64,000 bases of DNA from Paracoccus sp041927875. GTDB taxonomy: Bacteria; Pseudomonadota; Alphaproteobacteria; Rhodobacterales; Rhodobacteraceae. The stretch lies in NCBI RefSeq assembly GCF_041927875.1, contig NZ_JBHFHN010000001.1. One strand, 5' to 3'. Below, piece after piece: positions 17,401-25,168 of this stretch; the first letter of the stretch is position 1, and each line of letters begins with the position of its first letter. Under the pieces are notes generated by a model that searched no databases, was not told where the DNA came from, and worked only from the letters and a program-made list of their open reading frames with translations. The position numbers and the translations under genes are program-made.

Positions 17401-19353
17401 TTATGCACGGCTGCGGCCGGGGCGGGCCGCATCGGGTTGGAACAGTTGCATCCGGTTGTGCATGGTCTCGACCGTGCCACGCACATCGCTGGGATAGGCG
17501 GCCAGCGGCGGCACGCCGCCGGCCAGGGCAAACATCATGATGTCGCGCGCCAGGGGGGCGGCCGCCGCCGACCCGCCGCCGCCATGTTCGACGATCAGCG
17601 AGCAGGCATAGCGCGGCGCGTCATAGGGGGCGTAGCAGACAAACAGCGCATGGTCGCGCCGGATCCAGGGCAGATCCTCGTTGCGGATCACGCCGCGGGC
17701 GCGTTCGGCGGCGGTGATGTTGCGCACCTGGCTGGTGCCGGTCTTGCCCGCCATGCGCCATTCGGCGGCGGCGATGCGCGACCGATAGGCGGTGCCCTGG
17801 CGGCTGTTCATCACCATGTCCATGCCCTGCCGGGCGATGGTCAGGAAGGCGGGGTTGATGCCCAGATCGGGCGCCTCGGGGACCGGCTGTTCCACGCCGT
17901 CGATGGCGCGCACCAGCCGGGGTTCGACCGCGCGGCCACTGGCCAGCCGCGCCGTCATCACCGCCAGTTGCACGGGCGATGCCAGCACGAAACCCTGCCC
18001 GATCGAGGCGTTCAGCGTATCGCCGATCACCCAGGGCTTCTTGTGGCGCGCAAGTTTCCAGGCGCGGTCCGGCGCGATGCCCTCGGCCACCGCCGACATC
18101 GGCAGGTCGGGGCGGATGCCGATGCCCAGACGCCGCGCCATCTCGGCCACGCGGTCGATCCCGGCCCGCTGCGCCACGTCGTAATAAAAGACGTCGCAGG
18201 ATTGTTGCAGGCTTTCGCGGCAATCGACGCTGCCATGGCCCGCGCGTTTCCAGCAGTGAAAGCGCCGGTCGCCCACGGTGGTATAGCCGGGGCAATAGAC
18301 CGTCGAGCCGCCATTGATGACGCCCGCCTCAAGCGCGGCCAGCAGCGTCACCATCTTGAAGGTCGATCCCGGCGGATAGACGCCCTGCACGGTCTTGTCG
18401 GCCAGCGGACGGTGGTCATGTTCCATCAGCGCGCGATATTCCGGCCCGGAAATGCCGCGCACGAACATGTTTGGATCAAAGCCGGGGGATGAGGCCATGG
18501 CGACCAGATCGCCGGTCTGCACATCCATGACGACGGCGGCCGCGCTTTCCTCGCCCAGCCGCTGCATGGCGTAGTTTTGCAGCCGCGCATCGATGGTCAG
18601 TTGCAGGTTGACACCGGCGATGCCCTCCTCGCGGCCCAGTTCGCGCATCTCGCGGCCACCGCTGTTGACCTCGACCCGGCGTTGCCCGGCCTTGCCGCGC
18701 AGGTTTTCCTCCAACCGGGCCTCGATGCCGACCTTGCCAAGCTGGAACTTGGGGATGCGCAGCAAGGGATCGGGATTTTCCAGCTTGGAGAGGTCGTAAT
18801 CCGACACCGGCCCGACATAGCCCAGCACATTGGCCATGTCCGGGCCGCGCGGATAGGCGCGCGACAGGCCGACCTCGGGCGTCACGCCGGGCAGGGCGGG
18901 GGCGTTGACGGCGACCGACGAGAGCTGATCCCAGGACAGCCGGTCGGCGATCGTCACCGGCGTGGTGGGGCTGCGGCGGTCGAAATCGACGCGCAGATCG
19001 GCAATGTCGCGTTCGGCCAGCGGGATGATGCGGCGCAGCCGGTCCAGCACCAGATCCAGATCGTCGGTGTCCTCGCGCGTCAGGGTGACGCGGTAATTCT
19101 GTTCGTTGCCTGCCAGCAGCACGCCGTTGCGATCAAAGATCAGCCCGCGCGCCGGCGGGATCAGCCGGATCTTGATCGAGTTGCCATCCGACAGCAGCCG
19201 GAACTGTTCGGTCTGGTCGATCTGCAACTGCCGCATCCGCAGCGCCAGCGCGCCGATCCCCGCCAGCTGCACCCCGCCCAGCAGCATCGCCCGGCGCGAG
19301 ATGCGCCGGACGCTTTCCTGGGTCTCCTTGGGTGGGCGGCGAAGCCTCATCAT
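17401..19353 (-). CDS. mrdA: Penicillin-binding protein 2 (elongation transpeptidase)
   Basis: A 650-residue class B PBP that cross-links peptidoglycan during cell elongation. After an N-terminal membrane anchor (about residues 24-45), a pedestal/dimerisation domain leads to the transpeptidase domain: S330-T-F-K333 is the SxxK active site, SCD in ESLQQSCDVFYYD the second motif, and GKTGTSQV the KTG motif. It starts with tandem ATGs, six bases after mreD. Confidence 0.96.
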   Translation of the reverse strand: MMRLRRPPKETQESVRRISRRAMLLGGVQLAGIGALALRMRQLQIDQTEQFRLLSDGNSIKIRLIPPARGLIFDRNGVLLAGNEQNYRVTLTREDTDDLDLVLDRLRRIIPLAERDIADLRVDFDRRSPTTPVTIADRLSWDQLSSVAVNAPALPGVTPEVGLSRAYPRGPDMANVLGYVGPVSDYDLSKLENPDPLLRIPKFQLGKVGIEARLEENLRGKAGQRRVEVNSGGREMRELGREEGIAGVNLQLTIDARLQNYAMQRLGEESAAAVVMDVQTGDLVAMASSPGFDPNMFVRGISGPEYRALMEHDHRPLADKTVQGVYPPGSTFKMVTLLAALEAGVINGGSTVYCPGYTTVGDRRFHCWKRAGHGSVDCRESLQQSCDVFYYDVAQRAGIDRVAEMARRLGIGIRPDLPMSAVAEGIAPDRAWKLARHKKPWVIGDTLNASIGQGFVLASPVQLAVMTARLASGRAVEPRLVRAIDGVEQPVPEAPDLGINPAFLTIARQGMDMVMNSRQGTAYRSRIAAAEWRMAGKTGTSQVRNITAAERARGVIRNEDLPWIRRDHALFVCYAPYDAPRYACSLIVEHGGGGSAAAAPLARDIMMFALAGGVPPLAAYPSDVRGTVETMHNRMQLFQPDAARPGRSRA

Positions 19354-19358
19354 TCGTC

Positions 19359-19898
19359 CTATCTGCGGTGGCCCAGGCGGTCGACCTCGCCCGGCGCGGC
19401 GCGGCGCATCCCAAGGATCGCGCGCGCGGCCAGAACAATCAACGGATAGACGAGCAGCGTCGCCAGAAGTTGAAGAAGATGCTGCCCCAAGGCGGGCTGG
19501 GCGTTGAAGGTGATGGCCATGACCGTGCGTTCAGCCAGCATCATCGCGGCCAGGACCAGCCCGACCAAGGCCCATTCGGCGGCAAAGGGCATGTCGCGCC
19601 AGGCATGTTCGCGGTGGCGCAGAAAGGCACTGGCGGTGACCACGATGGCGGCCCACAGCCCCGGCGGGCGCATCAGCAGCACATCCTCGGCCAGAAACGC
19701 AATCGCGATCAGCGCCATCGGCACCTGATCGGGGCGGCGCAGCACCCAGGCCAGCGTCAGCGCGGTCAGCACATCAGGACCGGGAAAGCCCAAAGTGCCG
19801 CCCGACATCGGCATCAGCCGCACCCCGATCAGCGCCAAAGCGATGCCCAGATACAGCAGCCAGCCCCCCAGCCGCCACAGCGTCGCCGGGTCGATCAT
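19359..19898 (-). CDS. mreD: Rod shape-determining protein MreD
   Basis: A 179-residue polytopic inner-membrane protein with four to five hydrophobic segments, in the mreC-mreD-mrdA order expected for the elongation complex. Sequence identity to known MreD is weak, as is usual for alphaproteobacteria; the call rests on context, size and topology. ATG 19898 overlaps the mreC stop (ATGA). Confidence 0.82.
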   Translation of the reverse strand: MIDPATLWRLGGWLLYLGIALALIGVRLMPMSGGTLGFPGPDVLTALTLAWVLRRPDQVPMALIAIAFLAEDVLLMRPPGLWAAIVVTASAFLRHREHAWRDMPFAAEWALVGLVLAAMMLAERTVMAITFNAQPALGQHLLQLLATLLVYPLIVLAARAILGMRRAAPGEVDRLGHRR

Positions 19899-20809
19899 GG
19901 CCGGGGTCCGGGTGTCGGCAGCAGGCCCGGCGGCATCGGCGGGCCAAAGACCGGCGGCGGTGGGATCAGCGCGCCGGTATCCTCCAGCCGCTCGGCGGGG
20001 TGGCTGCGCAGCACGCGCAGGAACTCCAGCCGTTCGTAATCGGCCGCCAGCCGCAGCCGCAGCCGCCGGTCGGTGCCCTGCACCACCTGGCCGACCAGCA
20101 GCCCCGAGGGGAACACCCCGCCATCGCCCGATGAAATCACCCGGTCGCCGGGGCGCACATCATCGGCATTTTCCAGAAAATCCAGCGGCGGCAGGCGCGA
20201 ATTGTCCCCCGTCAGCAGTGCCCGCTGCCCCGAGGGCTGGATCGTCACCGGCACTTTCGAGGTGATGTCGGTCAGCAGGATCACCCGCGCCGTGCCCTCG
20301 CCCACGCCCGCAATGCGGCCGACCAGCCCAAGGCCGTCCATCACCGCCCAGCCATCCACCACGCCGTCGCGCCGCCCCACATTCAGCAGCACCGACTGGC
20401 GAAAGGGCGATCCGCTGTCGGCCAGAACCACCCCCGAAACCGAGGTCAGCATCGGGTCCAGCCGCACCTGGTTCTGCGCCAGCAGCTTGGCGTTTTCCTG
20501 CTCAAGCTGCACCGCGGCCTCTTTCCAGGCCTTCATCTTCTGCAATTCGCGGCGCAGTTCCTGGTTCTGTTCGTAAAGCCGCGCATAGCTTTGAAAGCTG
20601 CCGACCATCTGCGTCAGCCGGGTGGCGGGCGCGCTGATCCAATGGACCGGCGGCACCACCTTGTCGACAATCGCCGCGCGCAGCCGTTCGGCGCGCGGAT
20701 TGTCGATCTGCCAGAACAGGAAGATCGCCGCCAGCACCAGCAGGATCACGGCCAGCATCAGCCGCCGCACCGGGCGGGCATAGTCGATGTGTCGCTGGCG
20801 TGGGGCCAC
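19895..20809 (-). CDS. mreC: Rod shape-determining protein MreC
   Basis: A 304-residue bitopic protein linking cytoplasmic MreB filaments to the periplasmic wall synthases. One membrane helix (about 17-37) precedes a coiled coil (about 60-100, QNQELRRELQKMKAWKEAAV) and the two-barrel periplasmic domain (GLVGRIAGVGEGTARVIL, GDRVISSGDGGVFPSGLLVG). The tail is Pro-rich. The start is a GTG with AGGAG exactly six bases upstream, so I keep it. Confidence 0.94.
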   Translation of the reverse strand: MAPRQRHIDYARPVRRLMLAVILLVLAAIFLFWQIDNPRAERLRAAIVDKVVPPVHWISAPATRLTQMVGSFQSYARLYEQNQELRRELQKMKAWKEAAVQLEQENAKLLAQNQVRLDPMLTSVSGVVLADSGSPFRQSVLLNVGRRDGVVDGWAVMDGLGLVGRIAGVGEGTARVILLTDITSKVPVTIQPSGQRALLTGDNSRLPPLDFLENADDVRPGDRVISSGDGGVFPSGLLVGQVVQGTDRRLRLRLAADYERLEFLRVLRSHPAERLEDTGALIPPPPVFGPPMPPGLLPTPGPRP

Positions 20810-20834
20810 GGGCGGCTCCTGTCAGATGCCGGGC

Positions 20835-21887
20835 TTAGCTGTCGTAATCGATGACGTGGCGCAACTGCTTTTCAAACTCCAGCGCCTTGCCGGTGCCAAG
20901 CGCCACACAGTTCAGCGGCTGATCGGCAATGCTGATCGGCAGGCCGGTCTGTTCGCGCAGGGCCAGATCCAGATCGCCCAGAAGCGCGCCGCCACCGGTC
21001 AGCATGACGCCGCGATCCACGATATCGGCGGCCAGATCGGGGGGGGTGGCCTCCAGCGCGATCATCACCGCTTCGGTGATGGCCTGCACCGGCTCGCTCA
21101 GCGCCTCGGCGATCTGGGCCTGGGTGATCTCGGCCTCTTTCGGGATGCCGTTGATCAGATCGCGGCCACGCACCACCAGCGTGGCGCCGCGCCCGTCATC
21201 GGGCATTCGCGCCGTGCCGATCGAGTTCTTGATCCGCTCGGCCGTGGTTTCGCCGATCAGCAGGTTCTGGTTGCGGCGCAGATAGCTGATGATCGCCTCA
21301 TCCATGCGGTCGCCGCCAACCCGGACGCTGCGCGCATAAACGATGTCGCCCAGCGACAGGACCGCGACCTCGGTGGTGCCGCCACCGATATCGACGACCA
21401 TGCTGCCGGTGGGGTCGGTGATCGGCATCCCGGCACCGATGGCGGCGGCGATCGGTTCGGCGATCAGCCCGGCGCGACGCGCGCCCGCCGACAGCACCGA
21501 CTGACGGATCGCGCGTTTTTCCACCGGGGTCGCGCCATGCGGCACGCAGACGATGATCTTCGGCTTGGAAAAGGTGGTGCGCTTGGTGACCTTGCGGATG
21601 AAATGCTTGATCATTTCCTCGGCGCTGTCGAAATCGGCGATGACGCCGTCGCGCATCGGGCGGATCGCCTCGATGCTGCCGGGGGTGCGGCCCAGCATCA
21701 GCTTGGCATCTTCGCCCACGGCCAGCACCTGCTTCTTGCCGTCCTTGACGTGATAGGCCACGACCGAAGGCTCATTCAGGATGATGCCCTTGCCCTTGAC
21801 ATAGACCAGCGTATTCGCTGTGCCCAGGTCGATCGCCATGTCCGAAGTGAACAGCCCGCCGCCGAAAAGTGCCATCTTGCGTCCCAT
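20835..21887 (-). CDS. mreB: Rod shape-determining actin homologue MreB
   Basis: A 350-residue actin-like ATPase that organises the elongation machinery. Phosphate-binding loops are visible: AIDLGTANTLVYVKGKG near the N-terminus and VVDIGGGTTEVAVLSLG mid-protein, with the C-terminal MLTGGGALLGDLD. I start at ATG 21887 with AAGGGA just upstream; ATG 21875 is a close alternative giving 346 residues. The open frame reaches 22256, but the extra 123 residues are Arg/Gly-rich junk from the intergenic region. First gene of mreBCD-mrdA-rodA, divergent from alr. Confidence 0.96.
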   Translation of the reverse strand: MGRKMALFGGGLFTSDMAIDLGTANTLVYVKGKGIILNEPSVVAYHVKDGKKQVLAVGEDAKLMLGRTPGSIEAIRPMRDGVIADFDSAEEMIKHFIRKVTKRTTFSKPKIIVCVPHGATPVEKRAIRQSVLSAGARRAGLIAEPIAAAIGAGMPITDPTGSMVVDIGGGTTEVAVLSLGDIVYARSVRVGGDRMDEAIISYLRRNQNLLIGETTAERIKNSIGTARMPDDGRGATLVVRGRDLINGIPKEAEITQAQIAEALSEPVQAITEAVMIALEATPPDLAADIVDRGVMLTGGGALLGDLDLALREQTGLPISIADQPLNCVALGTGKALEFEKQLRHVIDYDS

Positions 21888-22001
21888 ATTCCCTTTGCCG
21901 CCCGAGTCGCCCCGGCGGATGTGGCCCCCCGTATAGTGTCCCGCCCCCGCCCGCGAAAGCCCCCGAGGCGCGCGTTTCCCCGAAACCCGGCGTGATTCCG
22001 C

Positions 22002-22067
22002 CTTTCTTCTTGGTGAAAATATCCTTGGGGGGATGCCCAATAGGGGCAGGGGGGCAGACGGCCCCCC
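22002..22067. repeat. Dispersed intergenic element, copy A
   Basis: Between mreB and alr. The core at 22002-22032 reads, on the minus strand, CCCCCC-AAGGATATTTTCACC-AAGAAGAAAG. On the side of the C-run it is flanked by a hairpin GGGGGGC-AGACG-GCCCCCC (22049-22067). Related cores occur at 34186-34209, 51174-51196 and 49441-49464. Confidence 0.65.
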
Positions 22068-22158
22068 GCGACGTGGCAACTGGCGATGCCGACATCCGCC
22101 CTTGACCCCAAGGCCGCCCCGCGCCAAGGAAAGCCATCCCCAGCGTGATGAGGCCGCC

Positions 22159-23184
22159 ATGACCAGCGCCACCCTGACCATTGACCTTGCCGCGATCACC
22201 GCCAATTGGCGCGCGCTTGCGGCGCTGTCGCAGGCCGAGACCGGGGCGGTGGTCAAGGCCGATGCCTATGGTCTGGGCGTCGCCCCCGTGGCGCGCGCCC
22301 TGGCCGAGGCGGGGGCGCGGCGGTTCTTCGTGGCGACCGCCGAGGAGGGGGTGAGCCTGCGCGCGGCGCTTGGCGACGGCCCCCTGATCCATGTGTTTTC
22401 CGGCCATATGGCGGGCGATACGGTGGCGATCCGCGAGGCCGGACTGATCCCGATGCTGAACAGCGCCGAACAGGCGGTGCGGCATCTTTCGGCGCTGCCG
22501 GGCGCGGCTTACGGTGTGCAGCTTGACACCGGGATGAACCGGCTGGGCATCGAGCCCGAGGATTGGCCCGCGCTGCGCGCCCGGCTGCCCGATCCGGTGC
22601 TGGTCATGTCGCATCTGGCGGTGGCTGATGAGCCGGGCCATCCCGGCAATGCCGCGCAGCGTGATGTGTTCGTGGCGATGACCGAAGGCATGGCCGCGCC
22701 GCGCAGCCTGTCGGCCACCGGCGGCATCCTGCTGGGCGCCGATTATCATTTCGAGGTGACGCGCCCCGGCATCGGCCTTTACGGCGGGCTGCCCTTTGCC
22801 GATGCGCAGCCCGTGGTGCGGCTGACCCTGCCGGTGGTGCAGACGCGGCGGGTCGCGGCCGGTGAGGGGGTGGGCTATGGCTTCACCCGCATCGCCGCCG
22901 GTGACATGCGGATCGCCACCGTCTCGGGTGGCTATGCCGATGGCATCCTGCGGTCGCTGTCGGGCAAGGCCGCGCTTCATGCGGGCGATGTGCCATGCCC
23001 ACTGGCCGGTCGCGTGTCGATGGACCTCTTGACCGTCGATGTGACCCACTTGGCCGAGGCCCCCGAGACGCTGGACCTGCTTGGCCCCGCGCAGGGTGTC
23101 GATGCCCTCGCCGCCGTCGCCGGCACCATCGGATATGAGATCCTGACCAGCCTTGGCGCGCGCTATCGGCGCGTCTACGCATGA
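22159..23184 (+). CDS. alr: Alanine racemase
   Basis: A 341-residue PLP enzyme that makes D-alanine for peptidoglycan. The PLP lysine is K33 in VVKADAYGLG; the catalytic tyrosine is in GEGVGYGFTR (about residue 239); RVSMDLLTVD is the family substrate-binding segment. ATG 22159 has GAGG six bases upstream; the open frame from 22033 begins in the dispersed element and is not used. The end overlaps the mlaE-like gene by 4 bp. Confidence 0.94.
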   Translation: MTSATLTIDLAAITANWRALAALSQAETGAVVKADAYGLGVAPVARALAEAGARRFFVATAEEGVSLRAALGDGPLIHVFSGHMAGDTVAIREAGLIPMLNSAEQAVRHLSALPGAAYGVQLDTGMNRLGIEPEDWPALRARLPDPVLVMSHLAVADEPGHPGNAAQRDVFVAMTEGMAAPRSLSATGGILLGADYHFEVTRPGIGLYGGLPFADAQPVVRLTLPVVQTRRVAAGEGVGYGFTRIAAGDMRIATVSGGYADGILRSLSGKAALHAGDVPCPLAGRVSMDLLTVDVTHLAEAPETLDLLGPAQGVDALAAVAGTIGYEILTSLGARYRRVYA

Positions 23185-23972
23185 TCCCCGCCATTCTTGC
23201 CGCGCCGCTGGCGGCGCTTGGCCGCCCGGTGCTGGCGGGCCTGGCGCGGATCGGGGGCTTTGCGATCTTTGCGCTGCGGGTGCTGGCGCGCCTAGTCACG
23301 CCGCCTTTTTACCCGCGCGAGATCGCCCAGCAATTCCTGGCGATCGGCTGGCTGTCGCTGCCCGTCGTCGGGCTGACCGCGCTGTTCACCGGGGCCGCTC
23401 TGGCCTTGCAGATCTATGCCGGTGGCCAGCGGTTTTCGGCGGAATCGGTGGTGCCGTCCATCGTTGCCATCGGCATGGCGCGCGAGCTTGGCCCGGTGCT
23501 GGTCGGGCTGATGGTCGCGGCCCGCGTCGGCTCCTCCATCGCTGCCGAGATCGGCACGATGCGTGTGACCGAACAGGTTGACGCGCTTGTCACCCTGTCG
23601 ACCGATCCGATCCGCTATCTGGCGGTGCCGCGCGTCATCGCCGCGACCCTGTGCCTGCCGGTGCTGGTCGCAATCGGCGATGCCATCGGAATCATGGGCG
23701 GCTGGCTGATCGGGGTGAACCGGCTGGATTTCAATTCCGCCAGCTATATCAAGAACTCATGGGATTTTCTTGAGGCCTGGGACGTCACCTCGGGGCTGTG
23801 GAAAGGCGCGGCCTTCGGGCTGGTCGTGGCGCTGATGGGCTGCTGGTTCGGGCTGACCTCGGGGCGCGGCGCGCAGGGCGTGGGTCGGGCGACGAAATCC
23901 GCCGTTGTCGCGGCCTCGGTCGGGATTCTGGCGGTCAACTATCTGCTGACGGATGTGTTTTTCGGATCATGA
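23181..23972 (+). CDS. mlaE: MlaE-family phospholipid ABC transporter permease
   Basis: A 263-residue permease of the MlaE/TrgB group, with an amphipathic N-terminus and about five membrane helices. Landmarks are TALFTGAALALQIY, VPSIVAIGMARELGPVLVGL, and the conserved AARVGSSIAAEIGTMRVTEQ loop. It transports lipids between inner and outer membranes with an ATPase (next gene) and a substrate-binding MlaD, which is not present here. ATGA overlap with alr and with mlaF. Confidence 0.9.
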   Translation: MIPAILAAPLAALGRPVLAGLARIGGFAIFALRVLARLVTPPFYPREIAQQFLAIGWLSLPVVGLTALFTGAALALQIYAGGQRFSAESVVPSIVAIGMARELGPVLVGLMVAARVGSSIAAEIGTMRVTEQVDALVTLSTDPIRYLAVPRVIAATLCLPVLVAIGDAIGIMGGWLIGVNRLDFNSASYIKNSWDFLEAWDVTSGLWKGAAFGLVVALMGCWFGLTSGRGAQGVGRATKSAVVAASVGILAVNYLLTDVFFGS

Positions 23973-24715
23973 TCAAGCTGGCGGGCGTGCATAAGGCCTT
24001 CGGGTCCAATCAGGTGCTGCGCGGTGTCGACCTGAACGTCGGGCGCGGCGAAAGCATGGTCATCATCGGCGGGTCCGGCACCGGCAAGTCGGTGCTGCTG
24101 AAGTGCATCCTGGGGCTGGTCGAACCCGACGCCGGGGTGATCACCGTCGATGGCCGGGACGTGACCCGTGGCCCGCGCGATGCGCTGCTGGCGCGCTTCG
24201 GGATGCTGTTTCAGGGGGCGGCGCTGTTTGACAGCCTGCGGGTCTGGGAAAACGTCGCCTTTCGCCTGCTGCGCGGCCGCGACCGGATGCCGAAAGCCCG
24301 CGCCCGCGCCATCGCCATCGAGAAACTGGCCCGCGTCGGGCTGGGACCAGAAGTGGCGGACCTTTACCCCGCCGAGCTGTCGGGCGGCATGATGAAGCGC
24401 GTGGGCCTTGCCCGCGCCATCGCCGCTAGCCCCGAGATCATCTTTTTCGACGAGCCCACGACCGGCCTTGACCCGATCATGGCGGGGGTTATCAACGATC
24501 TGATCCGCGAAATCGTGGCCGAGATGGGGGTGACGGCGGTGACCATCACCCATGACATGTCCTCGGTCCGCGCCATCGCCGATCACGTCGCCATGCTGCA
24601 CCGGGGCAAGGTTCGCTGGACCGGTCCTATCCGCGACATGGACGCCGCCGACGACCCCTATCTGCAACAATTCATCCACGGCCGCGCCGAGGGGCCGATC
24701 GAGACGCTGCGGTAG
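23969..24715 (+). CDS. mlaF: MlaF-family phospholipid ABC transporter ATPase
   Basis: A 248-residue ATPase. Walker A GGSGTGKS (about 35-42), signature LSGGMMKRVGLARAI, Walker B IIFFDEPTTGLDP, switch His in ITHDMSS. The MMKRV version of the signature is typical of MlaF. ATG 23969 overlaps the permease stop; the longer frame from 23798 lies inside the permease gene. It is followed by a long stem-loop (24723-24763). Confidence 0.92.
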   Translation: MIKLAGVHKAFGSNQVLRGVDLNVGRGESMVIIGGSGTGKSVLLKCILGLVEPDAGVITVDGRDVTRGPRDALLARFGMLFQGAALFDSLRVWENVAFRLLRGRDRMPKARARAIAIEKLARVGLGPEVADLYPAELSGGMMKRVGLARAIAASPEIIFFDEPTTGLDPIMAGVINDLIREIVAEMGVTAVTITHDMSSVRAIADHVAMLHRGKVRWTGPIRDMDAADDPYLQQFIHGRAEGPIETLR

Positions 24716-24722
24716 CGTCAGA

Positions 24723-24763
24723 GGGATGCAGCAGCGACCTGCCAGTGGCAGGTCGCGCATCCC
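24723..24763 (+). terminator. Long stem-loop after mlaF
   Basis: GCGACCTGCC-AGT-GGCAGGTCGC is a perfect 10-bp stem with a 3-base loop (24734-24756). It is extended by GGGATGC (24723-24729) pairing with GCATCCC (24757-24763) across a 4-base bulge. It starts seven bases after the mlaF stop. No T-run follows, so termination may need Rho or the hairpin may protect the mRNA 3' end. Confidence 0.6.
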
Positions 24764-24856
24764 GATTGCCCGCAGGCGAAAGCCGAAGGGCAAGGTGCGC
24801 AGGGCTGGCGCGCGCTTTGGAAATCGGGACGGGACCGCCCAAGGTGGGCGCGGGAT

Positions 24857-24912
24857 CGCGCCCGCCGCCCGGTGGGCGGGCGCGGCCCGATTTGTCGCGG
24901 GACAAATCGGGC
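24857..24912. repeat. Two back-to-back perfect hairpins
   Basis: CGCGCCCGCC (24857-24866) pairs with GGCGGGCGCG (24875-24884) around an 8-base loop. Immediately next, GCCCGATTTGTC (24885-24896) pairs with GACAAATCGGGC (24901-24912) around a GCGG tetraloop. Both stems are perfect (10 and 12 bp). They may be part of an RNA element or a protein-binding site. Confidence 0.6.
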
Positions 24913-25009
24913 GGAAAGCTGTCGCCGCCGCGCCCTTAGCGACGCCCCCCCGAAAAATCCCCGCCATCCCCCCTTGCCCCGGCGGCAATCGCCCCCTAAC
25001 GTCCGCTGC

Positions 25010-25096
25010 ATGACTCGAAGCCTGCATATCATCCACGCAGACGGTGCCATGCGCGCCGTGTCGCTTCGCGGTCTGCTGCTTCTTAGCTGCCTCTGA
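25010..25096 (+). CDS. leuL: leu operon leader peptide
   Basis: A 28-codon reading frame upstream of leuA, too short for usual gene finders. It encodes MTRSLHIIHADGA... and ends GLLLLSCL: four consecutive Leu codons (25073-25084: CTG CTG CTT CTT) and a fifth Leu as the last sense codon before TGA (25094-25096). A perfect hairpin (25090-25125) begins within the last codons. This is the arrangement of ribosome-mediated attenuation of leucine biosynthesis: ribosomes stalling on Leu codons would alter folding of the downstream hairpin. There is no strong Shine-Dalgarno; the evidence is the codon run, position and overlapping hairpin. Confidence 0.8.
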   Translation: MTRSLHIIHADGAMRAVSLRGLLLLSCL

Positions 25097-25125
25097 GCGT
25101 GCCCTTGGGCGCGACCGCTCAGAGG
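25090..25125 (+). promoter_or_regulatory. leuA attenuator-like hairpin
   Basis: CCTCTGAGCG (25090-25099) pairs perfectly with CGCTCAGAGG (25116-25125); inside the loop GCCC-TT-GGGC (25101-25110) forms a second small stem. The 5' arm contains the leader stop codon, so a ribosome at the Leu codons or at the stop would cover it. No T-run follows, so the mechanism could be Rho-dependent or translational rather than classical intrinsic termination. Confidence 0.65.
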
Positions 25126-25168
25126 TGAACAGCGTCCACACCACGCAACGCTAGGAAGGACATATCCG

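Larger units (their letters stand above)
24716..25009. other. Hairpin-rich intergenic region before the leu leader
   Basis: About 290 bp without a convincing gene. It contains three strong inverted repeats: 24723-24763, 24857-24884 and 24885-24912, the last two directly adjacent. Runs such as AATCGGG and CCCGATT recur across the region (24762-24768, 24822-24828, 24886-24912), so alternative long-range pairings are possible. The leuA promoter is expected in its right half, but I cannot assign a -10/-35 with confidence. A structured RNA is possible. Confidence 0.5.

Noticed and set aside
16135..18492. 785-codon open frame on the plus strand
   Set aside because: It is antisense to rodA, mrdA and the ghrA 5' end, with His/Gln/Arg-rich low-complexity product and no recognisable domain; an effect of high GC and scarce stop codons.
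21888..22256. N-terminal extension of MreB by 123 residues
   Set aside because: Extension is Arg/Gly-rich, crosses the dispersed element and overlaps alr on the other strand; ATG 21887 has a ribosome binding site and gives the canonical length.
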